A stretch of 8,974 bases of DNA, from contig JASHUB010000061.1 in assembly GCA_030040265.1 (NCBI GenBank), forward strand, positions 1 through 8,974, in the 5' to 3' direction. The notes below the pieces were generated by a model, which was given only the letters and a program-made list of their open reading frames with translations, was not told the origin of the DNA and searched no databases. Source of the stretch: Microcaldota archaeon (GTDB lineage Archaea; Micrarchaeota; Micrarchaeia; Micrarchaeales; CABMGC01). Positions 1 to 4,578 of the stretch are shown in pieces. The position numbers and the translations under genes are program-made. Each line of letters starts with the position of its first letter. Position 1 is the stretch's first letter.

Positions 1-416
1 TCCTTGAGGGCCTGCCTGAGCACCGTCTCAGTCTGAGGCATTATGCCCTCTACTGGGTCTACGACAAGAACTACGCCGTCGACGGCCCTCATGGACCTTG
101 TCACGTGGCCTCCGAAGTCCACGTGCCCGGGAGTGTCTATGAGGTTGATTATGAAGTCCTTGTCCTTGTAGTTGAACGATAGCGAGATGTCTGCAGACTT
201 GATGGTCATCTTTCGCTCCTTCTCTATCGCCTCGTAGTTGGTGTAGAGCGCTTCTCCTGCTACCGCCTTGGATATGATTCCAGAACGAGCGAGCAGCGAG
301 TCCGTGAGCGACGTCTTTCCGTGGTGGACGTGGGCTATTATCGCGACGTCCCTCACCCGCTCGAGATCCGTCATTATTCTTACGACTTCTTCCGCTACGA
401 ATTCTTTCCTGACCAT
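1..416 (-). CDS. fusA: Translation elongation factor EF-2, N-terminal part (cut by window edge)
   Basis: This is the ribosomal translocase GTPase of archaea; the visible 138 residues are the start of the G domain. In order: a short N-terminal tail (1-22), a P-loop region at 28-35 reading AHVHHGKT, switch I around 65-75 (ERKMTIKSADI, with T71 as the likely Mg-binding Thr), the DTPGHVDF switch II box at 94-101, and the strand and helix VVLVVDPVEGIMPQTET at 115-131. The family is unmistakable. The start is the ATG at 416-414, which has a GAGGT ribosome binding site 7 nt upstream and follows the uS7 stop by 5 nt, so it is the last visible gene of the str operon. The rest of the gene, including the diphthamide region, lies outside the window. 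Odd point: the P-loop Asp of the usual H-[IV]-D-H-G-K is His here (codon CAC at 326-324). Confidence 0.97.
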   Translation of the reverse strand, partial: MVRKEFVAEEVVRIMTDLERVRDVAIIAHVHHGKTSLTDSLLARSGIISKAVAGEALYTNYEAIEKERKMTIKSADISLSFNYKDKDFIINLIDTPGHVDFGGHVTRSMRAVDGVVLVVDPVEGIMPQTETVLRQALK

Positions 417-421
417 AAGGA

Positions 422-1222
422 TTACCTCGCGCTTCTCGCGATTCTCTCGAGCTCGACCTTCTTCTTTATCGCGTAGCTGTTGGGGTCTTTGTTGGCCGCC
501 TGGGTCAGCTCGCTGGCGAGCGCCTCAGAGAGGCTTCGCCTTGCCCGGAAAGCGCTGACAAGCGCCGCGAGCGCGACGTTCTTGAGCGCGACATTGAGCC
601 TTCGCTCTGCGCTTATTCCGACAGCAACATTGTAGCTTATGCCTCCGTACCTGACCCTGGTCGTGTCCTCGATGGGTGCGCTGTTCTGCAGCGCGTCCAC
701 AAGGACCTGCAGAGGGTTCTTGCCGGTGTTCTTGTTGATGGAATCGAAAGCGTCCTCGACAACGTGCATTACCTTGAGCTTCTTGCCCTGCAGCCTGCCC
801 TCGGTCTTTATCACTTTGCCGCCGACCTTCTTGCCCGTGCCTCCTCTCATGAGCTTGTTGATGAGCCGCTCGACGATCGTTATGTGCGACGTGTAGTATG
901 CGAGATACTTTCTCCTTCCGTAGATGTTGGGATACTGCCTCGCGCTGAACGTTATGTACGGCGCGATGCTCGGATCCCTGACGACTATGTCTTTGGCGCT
1001 GTACTTCCCGAATATCAGGTGCTCGCCGACGGTTACCGGCGTCTTCTTCGTGACGCGGACGACCTTCTTTTCCGGCGCTGGAAGGACCGCGTTGGACTCT
1101 GGCTGCGGCAGCATCTGCTCAGCAGGAGCGGCTGCGACCTCCTTGCGCTTAGGAACTTTCTTCGGCGTAGTATCTGCCTGGGTGGCGTTCTGTTCGGTTG
1201 GTTTTGGTTCGTCTTCAGGCAT
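422..1222 (-). CDS. rps7: Small ribosomal subunit protein uS7 with a long N-terminal extension
   Basis: uS7 binds the 3' major domain of 16S rRNA, nucleates head assembly and lines the E site. The core spans about residues 65-266: IFGKYSAKDIVVRDPSIAPYI near 70-90, the GKNPLQVLVDALQNSAP helix at 167-183, TTRVRYGGISYNVAVG at 187-202, RRLNVALKNVAL at 207-218, and the typical archaeal C-terminus ending ERIARSAR. At 266 residues it is longer than the roughly 190-220 residues I recall for archaeal uS7. The excess is residues 1-64, a Pro/Ala/Lys/Glu/Thr-rich segment that looks disordered. The ATG has a GGTGAT ribosome binding site 5 nt upstream, and no later Met gives a natural core start, so I keep the full length. 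It follows uS12 by 12 nt and precedes EF-2 by 5 nt. Confidence 0.96.
   Translation of the reverse strand: MPEDEPKPTEQNATQADTTPKKVPKRKEVAAAPAEQMLPQPESNAVLPAPEKKVVRVTKKTPVTVGEHLIFGKYSAKDIVVRDPSIAPYITFSARQYPNIYGRRKYLAYYTSHITIVERLINKLMRGGTGKKVGGKVIKTEGRLQGKKLKVMHVVEDAFDSINKNTGKNPLQVLVDALQNSAPIEDTTRVRYGGISYNVAVGISAERRLNVALKNVALAALVSAFRARRSLSEALASELTQAANKDPNSYAIKKKVELERIARSAR
424..428 (-). promoter_or_regulatory. Ribosome binding site of EF-2
   Basis: The minus strand reads GAGGT, 7 nt before the EF-2 ATG. It shares one base with the uS7 stop codon at 424-422. It fits the anti-SD CCUCC end of 16S rRNA and fixes the start; the overlap suggests coupled termination and reinitiation. Confidence 0.6.
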
Positions 1223-1227
1223 AAAAT

Positions 1228-1233
1228 ATCACC
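1228..1233 (-). promoter_or_regulatory. Ribosome binding site of uS7
   Basis: GGTGAT on the minus strand with a 5 nt spacer to the ATG at 1222-1220, just after the uS12 stop codon. It supports the upstream start and therefore the reality of the N-terminal extension of uS7. Confidence 0.6.
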
Positions 1234-1234
1234 A

Positions 1235-1663
1235 TCATCTCTTCGGCTTGTCCTTCTTGCCCTTCACTATCTGGTAAAGGTCCGTGCCATTGATCCCGAT
1301 AACGCGGTACTTGAGCCCAGGGATGCATCCCATCTGGCCCCTCTGCGAGCCGCCGAGTCCTTGGATCGTGACCTCGTCGTGCTCGTCTATGAAGTTGATT
1401 GAGCCGTCGTATGGGACGTAAGCGCCTACGACCTTGCCGTTCTTGATGAGCTGGACGCGGACGCACTTGATCAGCCCCGAGTGTGGTTGCTTCTGCTGCA
1501 GCTGGAACTTCTGGAGGACAATCGCCTTTGCCATCGGCACCGTGCCTACCGGGTCGTACTTCTGCTTCAGCTTGAAGTGCTTCCTCTTCCACCACTTCTT
1601 GAGCAGCCTGTGCTGCTTCCTGTGGCGTAGAATTTCCTTTGCAGCGAATTCTCCTCTTGGCAA
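1235..1663 (-). CDS. rps12: Small ribosomal subunit protein uS12 (TTG start)
   Basis: uS12 is the decoding-centre protein at the A site of the 30S subunit. The 142-residue length fits archaeal members (about 140-147). Recognisable stretches are the basic N-terminus MPRGEFAAKEI, KCVRVQLIKNGKVVGAYVP at 66-84, INFIDEHDEV at 89-98 and the C-terminal VKGKKDKPKR. The start is TTG at 1663-1661; the upstream GTGATC overlapping the eL30 stop can act as the ribosome binding site, and the next in-frame Met (residue 44) would remove conserved sequence. The two loops that reach the codon-anticodon helix are unusual: loop 1 reads KQPHSGLIK (58-66) where the archaeal/eukaryotic form is KQPNSAIRK, and loop 2 reads MGCIPG (111-116) where MGDIPG is usual. 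The Pro and Ser of loop 1 are kept. It lies 4 nt after eL30, with no nusA between them. Confidence 0.97.
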   Translation of the reverse strand: MPRGEFAAKEILRHRKQHRLLKKWWKRKHFKLKQKYDPVGTVPMAKAIVLQKFQLQQKQPHSGLIKCVRVQLIKNGKVVGAYVPYDGSINFIDEHDEVTIQGLGGSQRGQMGCIPGLKYRVIGINGTDLYQIVKGKKDKPKR

Positions 1664-1667
1664 TTGA

Positions 1668-1973
1668 TCACTCTTGAGCAGTCTCCTTCAGTATGTTCGA
1701 GTTCCCGGCCTCGATGACGGCGAGCCCGTTGACCGAGTATGGTCTTCCGCAAACGGCGCCCAGGTCCATCGAGTTGCCCTCGAACTTTATCGTTTTTATC
1801 TCTGCGATCTTGCAGACGTGAAGTATGTCGCTGACGGTGTCGGCCTTGCCCTTGCTAGCTACGACGACAAGCTTTGCCTTCTTGCCGCTCACCGCCTTCA
1901 TCAGCTCGCGTGCGCCTAGCACGACTTTGCCGGTGTCGACAGCTAACCTAATGTCCTTTCCGATATCCGCCAT
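1668..1973 (-). CDS. rpl30e: Large ribosomal subunit protein eL30
   Basis: eL30 is a small K-turn-binding protein of the L7Ae/L30e fold in the large subunit, found in archaea and eukaryotes. Family signatures are LAVDTGKVVLGARELMKAV near the start, KAKLVVVAS, and FEGNSMDLGAVCGRPYSVNGLAVI in the C-terminal half. I chose the ATG at 1973-1971 (101 residues, MADIGKDIRLAVD) because family members begin close to this point; an in-frame ATG 9 nt upstream at 1982-1980 would add MRY and cannot be excluded, as neither has a strong ribosome binding site. It is the first gene of the minus-strand operon, just downstream of the divergent promoter region. In many archaea rpl30e sits between the RNA polymerase genes and nusA-rps12; here it heads the cluster. 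Confidence 0.95.
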   Translation of the reverse strand: MADIGKDIRLAVDTGKVVLGARELMKAVSGKKAKLVVVASKGKADTVSDILHVCKIAEIKTIKFEGNSMDLGAVCGRPYSVNGLAVIEAGNSNILKETAQE

Positions 1974-1999
1974 ATATCTCATCGAGAGTCAATATATGC

Positions 2000-2034
2000 G
2001 CCCGCTAAGGCGGGCAAAAGAGCATAGAATATGC
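2000..2034 (-). promoter_or_regulatory. Two hairpins in the leader of the eL30-uS12-uS7-EF-2 operon
   Basis: Two perfect inverted repeats lie in the probable 5' leader. The first, at 2022-2034, is GCATA-3 nt-TATGC; the second, at 2000-2015, is GCCCGC-4 nt-GCGGGC. Neither is followed by a T-run on the minus strand, so they are not classic terminators. They could be a control site for the operon, but I do not see a clear K-turn of the kind eL30 binds. Seen in sequence; role inferred. Confidence 0.35.
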
Positions 2035-2060
2035 ACTTTATACTCTATCTTCTCCACGAA

Positions 2061-2076
2061 AAGGTATTTAAACCTT
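2061..2076. promoter_or_regulatory. Near-palindromic box A, probably a divergent promoter
   Basis: The minus strand reads TTTAAATA at 2072-2065, an exact fit to the archaeal box A consensus, about 90 nt before the eL30 start. The plus strand reads TATTTAAA over the same bases and is flanked by AAGGT (2061-2065) and ACCTT (2072-2076), so one element could direct both strands. Expected start sites about 25 nt away would be near 2042 (minus) and 2095 (plus), both before their start codons. Confidence 0.5.
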
Positions 2077-2122
2077 ATTCGCCTAAGCATTAGCCTTTCA
2101 CCCATAGCATGGGGCGGTTAAG

Positions 2123-2404
2123 ATGGACCAAAACAGGATGCGTAAGGGCCCGAAGGACGGGAATGGCGCAGCGGTGCCTCCTTGGATGGAGAGGTCGCTG
2201 CTGGCTCTGGATAGCGTGCGCCCCGCCCCCACGCGGGTCGAGCGGGAAGCCTTCCGCGACATGGCCAGGTTCTACGAGCCCTTCACCAAGGTCGCCGACC
2301 AGGCCTATCGCAGGAACGCGGCGGAGAACATGGCGACCAACCTGGCCAAGGCAGGCGATCTCGGCGGGGCGAAGCAGGCCCTGCAGAGGGCTTTCAGGCG
2401 CTGA
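2123..2404 (+). CDS. Unrecognised small basic helical protein (orf A)
   Basis: I do not recognise this 93-residue protein. It has a polar Gly/Pro-containing N-terminus (1-20, MDQNRMRKGPKDG onwards), then a largely helical part from about 21 to 93 that is rich in Ala and Arg. The C-terminal end LAKAGDLGGAKQALQRAF (74-91) looks like a helix-turn-helix hairpin similar in outline to one TPR half-unit, and matches a motif seen in four of its plus-strand neighbours. No signal peptide, membrane segment or metal site is visible. The ATG at 2123 sits about 55 nt downstream of the shared box A; its ribosome binding site is weak, and an ATG at 2138 is an alternative. It stands alone, 75 nt ahead of the next gene, which has its own promoter. 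Coding is supported by the promoter placement and the sensible protein composition rather than by homology. Confidence 0.7.
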   Translation: MDQNRMRKGPKDGNGAAVPPWMERSLLALDSVRPAPTRVEREAFRDMARFYEPFTKVADQAYRRNAAENMATNLAKAGDLGGAKQALQRAFRR

Positions 2405-2427
2405 CGTCGTGCCACTAATAGGATACC

Positions 2428-2435
2428 TTTTTATA
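2428..2435 (+). promoter_or_regulatory. Box A promoter of orf B
   Basis: TTTTTATA lies 45 nt before the ATG at 2480. A start site near 2457-2460 would give a short leader that includes the GGTG ribosome binding site at 2468-2471. Confidence 0.45.
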
Positions 2436-2479
2436 CCTGGATTTTCATGTAATAGAACCCTAGCGAAGGTGTTTTATAC

Positions 2480-2770
2480 ATGCCAGTATCTAATCCAACA
2501 GTACAGCCGTCACAGCCAGGGGGAGCTTTTGTGGCCAAGGTAAGCAGAAGGACGAGAGCGCATTTGGAAGGCGTAGCTATGATGAATTTTGGCCTAGCCG
2601 CGGCCTTCGGCGGACCAGCGCACTCGGACATACGCCGTGGTTTTGCCAACGAGGTTAGGAGAGCGCTCAAAGAAGCAGGATACAATGGCAGAGCGGAGAA
2701 GGTCGCAAGGAAGGCGCTCACCGCTAAGCAGGTCCTGACGCTAAAAGAGATACGAAGGATGCTGTCTTAA
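2480..2770 (+). CDS. Unrecognised small basic protein with Pro-rich N-terminus (orf B)
   Basis: This 96-residue protein is not a family I know. Residues 1-15 (MPVSNPTVQPSQPGG) are Pro/Gln-rich and probably disordered. Residues 17-45 contain a basic stretch, KVSRRTRAHLEG, and a hydrophobic patch, MMNFGLAAAFGG, too short and broken to be a confident membrane segment. Residues 51-96 are basic and helical, including LKEAGYNGRAEKVARKAL (63-80), the motif shared with its neighbours, and end in EIRRMLS. The basic charge would suit nucleic-acid binding, but no named DNA-binding fold can be claimed. The ATG has a GGTG ribosome binding site 8 nt upstream and a good box A, and a T-rich stretch follows the stop, so it is probably a monocistronic unit. 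Its first three residues (MPV) and Pro-rich start recall orf D. Confidence 0.78.
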   Translation: MPVSNPTVQPSQPGGAFVAKVSRRTRAHLEGVAMMNFGLAAAFGGPAHSDIRRGFANEVRRALKEAGYNGRAEKVARKALTAKQVLTLKEIRRMLS

Positions 2771-2781
2771 CGGAACTCTAA

Positions 2782-2797
2782 TTTTCGCAGTATTTTT
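2782..2797 (+). terminator. Possible T-rich transcription terminator after orf B
   Basis: Two T-runs (TTTT at 2782-2785 and TTTTT at 2793-2797) begin 12 nt after the orf B stop, in an otherwise GC-rich region. Archaeal RNA polymerase can terminate on T-runs without a hairpin. Position and composition only. Confidence 0.35.
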
Positions 2798-2835
2798 GCA
2801 GCCCTGTTCCTTAGAATGACGAGGGAAAGAGGCAA

Positions 2836-2862
2836 CCAATATAGTGTTGGAAAATCATATAC
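2836..2862 (+). promoter_or_regulatory. Possible box A elements for orf C-orf D
   Basis: Two AT-rich candidates, AATATAG at 2838-2844 and CATATAC at 2856-2862, stand before orf C. Start sites about 25 nt later would fall near 2867 or 2885. The second would favour the later ATG at 2895 as the orf C start. Confidence 0.3.
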
Positions 2863-2879
2863 ATGAGCAGGCACAGGAA

Positions 2880-3119
2880 ATGAAAGGCAAGAATATGGAA
2901 ACCGTACCGCTCAGTGGAGTCTCGGATCTCGCCCTCAGGGTGATAGACCGGGCTCCGGAAGCAGCCAGCGCCCTCTTCAAGGAGGCTGCGAGGTCGCATA
3001 TGGCCAGTGGCAACCAGGATGCAGCGGCGAAGGCGCTTGGAGTTGCCGCTTATGCAAGGCGGCTTGCGGACCTTCGCAGGTCGACCGCGGGAACGCCGGT
3101 AGTGAAGGCAAAGAAGTGA
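2880..3119 (+). CDS. Unrecognised small Ala-rich helical protein (orf C)
   Basis: The function is unknown. From the ATG at 2880 the product is 79 residues. An Ala-rich helical body follows METVPLSGVSDLALRV and runs to a basic tail ending TPVVKAKK. The stretch HMASGNQDAAAKALGVAA (residues 40-57 from this start) is the local version of the helix-Gly-helix motif seen in orfs A, B, D and F. Start choice is uncertain: an in-frame GTG at 2844 lies too close to the likely promoter, and the ATG at 2895 (74 residues, METVP) is equally possible, with AAAGG 7 nt ahead of it. The stop lies 19 nt before orf D, so the two are probably cotranscribed. No catalytic motif, signal peptide or membrane span is visible. 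Confidence 0.68.
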   Translation: MKGKNMETVPLSGVSDLALRVIDRAPEAASALFKEAARSHMASGNQDAAAKALGVAAYARRLADLRRSTAGTPVVKAKK

Positions 3120-3138
3120 TTGCGCTTAGAGTGATAAC

Positions 3139-3315
3139 ATGCCAGTACCAGGAACAAAACCGATAACCCCTCCGAAGGGGCCAGAAGGACCGATAAGGAT
3201 GTCTGCAGGCGCAGAGGCGAGGCAGCTCAGGGAGCTCGCTCTCGATTCAGGATGCAGTCCTAGAGTTGCATCGGCGATTGCCAGAGACCTCGGAGAGCTT
3301 CACAGGAAGTTTTGA
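3139..3315 (+). CDS. Unrecognised 58-residue protein (orf D)
   Basis: This short reading frame begins at the ATG at 3139 and ends with TGA at 3313-3315. The first 20 residues are strikingly Pro/Gly-rich (MPVPGTKPITPPKGPEGPIR) and should be disordered; the remaining 38 form an acidic/basic helical hairpin, AEARQLRELALDSG then SPRVASAIARDLGELHRKF. Residues 34-51 (ALDSGCSPRVASAIARDL) match the motif of the neighbouring genes. It sits 19 nt after orf C with GTGAT just upstream as a partial ribosome binding site, so it is likely the second gene of a two-gene unit. The design (disordered Pro-rich start, short helical end, MPV opening) resembles orf B. Because it is so short, coding status rests on its composition, spacing and similarity of layout to its neighbours. 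Confidence 0.62.
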   Translation: MPVPGTKPITPPKGPEGPIRMSAGAEARQLRELALDSGCSPRVASAIARDLGELHRKF

Positions 3316-3326
3316 GCGTTCTGCCG

Positions 3327-3350
3327 ATTTTAAAGCGAACGTTAATAAAG
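3327..3350 (+). promoter_or_regulatory. Promoter region of orf E-orf F
   Basis: The 66 nt between orfs D and E contain TTTTAAAG (3328-3335) and TTAATAAAG (3342-3350). Either could be box A; the first would give a start site near 3357 and a leader of about 25 nt including the AGGTGA ribosome binding site. Confidence 0.4.
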
Positions 3351-3370
3351 GACTTCGACCTCAGCAGTTT

Positions 3371-3376
3371 AGGTGA
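3371..3376 (+). promoter_or_regulatory. Ribosome binding site that decides the orf E start
   Basis: AGGTGA is followed by a 5 nt spacer and GTG at 3382. The GTG inside this site at 3373 is also in frame, but using it would leave no ribosome binding site, so 3382 is preferred. Confidence 0.5.
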
Positions 3377-3381
3377 AAAGC

Positions 3382-4152
3382 GTGTCAGGACCAGTAACTC
3401 CGGCTGTAGCATCAGATACCCCAGCCATGGCGTCACGGGCGCCGGTAGCGGTCATCACCAGGCCCACTGTCATAGGCTCTGATGAAAGGAGGTCTTTTGA
3501 CGACGGCATTGCAAAGGGGGACTGGTTCAGCACTTCCAAAGGCATACTCAACTCCTTCAAGGCAGCCATCGATGCAAATGCCAGGACGCCGCCGCAGGCA
3601 AGGGTTGCGCAGGAGGACATAGTAAGCGAATATTTTGAACTCGGGCTTGAGATGGCCATCAAGGCGGCCGCACGCAGTTCCGTGCTCTTTGACAGGCTGA
3701 TGGGCGTCGAGATAGGGCTCGCGACAGCAGCTATGATCTACAGCATGGGCAAGAAGGAGGCTGCAGTAAGGGTGGAGGACGAATCAGAGCAAGAGCAGCT
3801 TGCAAAGCAAGCGGCCAGGACGTCAGTCATCGCATCGGTTGCAAGAGAGGTGCTTATGAAGTCAGTGGGCATGGGCGGAGAATGGGCGGCAAACTACTAC
3901 GGCATGCAGGACATAAAGGACAGCAGGGAGAAACTAATGCTCAGATACAAGGGAATCGGCCTCGACATCGCCCTCCAGAGGGCGGTGTTGACGCTACGGT
4001 TCGTCGAAGCGGTCAAGAAGCTGGGCGTTGACGAAAAGTTCAACCAATACGTGATGGCGAAGTGGAACGCCGACTTTGCTTCGCTGATCGCAATGGTGAG
4101 ATGGGAAGCGGCGAAGAACACGACCGCGCAGAATCTCCTCAGGCCTGCCTGA
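3382..4152 (+). CDS. Unrecognised 256-residue helical protein with internal duplication (orf E)
   Basis: This is the largest plus-strand gene; I cannot assign a family. Residues 1-30 (from the GTG at 3382) are Pro/Ala/Val/Ser-rich and look disordered. From about residue 35 to the end it is predicted helical, with Ala, Lys, Glu and Met-rich amphipathic stretches and a charged, acidic linker near 131-141 (RVEDESEQEQL). Two segments resemble each other: around 85-110 (YFELGLEMAIKAAARSSVLF then GVE) and around 189-217 (YKGIGLDIALQRAVLTLRFV then LGVD), suggesting a duplicated helical unit. A mildly hydrophobic stretch, GVEIGLATAAMIYSMG (108-123), is short of a confident membrane span. No nucleotide-binding or metal motif is seen. 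Orf F follows after 3 nt, so the two are almost certainly cotranscribed and may act together. The start at 3373 (259 residues) is an alternative. Confidence 0.82.
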   Translation: MSGPVTPAVASDTPAMASRAPVAVITRPTVIGSDERRSFDDGIAKGDWFSTSKGILNSFKAAIDANARTPPQARVAQEDIVSEYFELGLEMAIKAAARSSVLFDRLMGVEIGLATAAMIYSMGKKEAAVRVEDESEQEQLAKQAARTSVIASVAREVLMKSVGMGGEWAANYYGMQDIKDSREKLMLRYKGIGLDIALQRAVLTLRFVEAVKKLGVDEKFNQYVMAKWNADFASLIAMVRWEAAKNTTAQNLLRPA

Positions 4153-4155
4153 GTC

Positions 4156-4575
4156 ATGTGGATGCGACCTATGCCAGAGCCAGGCGCACAATCATCTGAT
4201 GCAGATGCGATTTCTTCACTCAAGCGGCCAAATGATTATGCCGTGCTGCTCGCCAACTTGAAGAGGCTTGGAGACCTGCTCGAGCAGACGCTTAAGAGCG
4301 AGGAGAATCCCGGCAGGATACACGCGCTGCTTAGTGTATCTGAGTCTGCGATAACGCAGCATATGACGGAGCCCCAGGCGAGGGCGTCTGCATTCTTAAG
4401 CTTGGCAACGCACATGGGCAACGCTGCGAGGGTGCTGCGAGAGCGCGGATTTGCTTCAAGGGCAGACTGGGTCGACGGTCTTGCGAAGGGCTACCGGCAG
4501 AAAGGAGAGGAGTCGTTCAAGCCAGCGCAGCCCATCCAGCCGCCCGGAAAGGGCGGTGTTGTCCTGAAAAGATAA
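4156..4575 (+). CDS. Unrecognised 139-residue helical protein (orf F)
   Basis: I do not recognise the family. The protein has a short polar/Pro N-terminus, a helical middle (NDYAVLLANLKRLGDLLEQ at 26-44; ARASAFLSLATHMGNAARVL at 75-94), the shared motif LRERGFASRADWVDGLAK at 94-111, and a Pro/Gly/Lys-rich tail (KPAQPIQPPGKGG, 122-134) that mirrors the Pro-rich starts of other local genes. The first ATG lies 3 nt after the orf E stop; in-frame ATGs at 4162 and 4171 are possible and none has a clear ribosome binding site, so translational coupling to orf E is likely. The version from 4171 would start MPEPG. The stop is only 3 bp from the stop of the opposing signal peptidase gene. No catalytic residues or membrane spans are evident; a protein-interaction partner of orf E is a reasonable guess, no more. 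Confidence 0.78.
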   Translation: MWMRPMPEPGAQSSDADAISSLKRPNDYAVLLANLKRLGDLLEQTLKSEENPGRIHALLSVSESAITQHMTEPQARASAFLSLATHMGNAARVLRERGFASRADWVDGLAKGYRQKGEESFKPAQPIQPPGKGGVVLKR

Positions 4576-4578
4576 CGG

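Noticed and set aside
195..225. EF-2 switch I reads RKMT instead of RGIT
   Set aside because: As I recall, some crenarchaeal EF-2 proteins have a similar Q/G-M-T version, and the Mg-binding Thr is kept, so this is probably ordinary variation.
764..1402. A 212-codon plus-strand frame across the uS7 and uS12 genes
   Set aside because: It is antisense to two certain ribosomal protein genes, with no promoter or ribosome binding site of note.
2000..2015. GC-rich hairpin as an intrinsic terminator
   Set aside because: No T-run follows on the minus strand and no plus-strand gene ends nearby; it lies between a promoter and a start codon, so a leader element fits better.
2109..2543. A 144-codon frame overlapping orfs A and B on the same strand
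   Set aside because: It would run through the orf B promoter and start in another frame; its Arg/Pro/Trp-rich product is typical of a shifted frame in GC-rich DNA, and orfs A and B have better signals.
3489..3771. Hydrophobic patches in orf E as membrane spans
   Set aside because: They are short, Gly/Ala-rich and interrupted by charges; amphipathic helices are a simpler reading.
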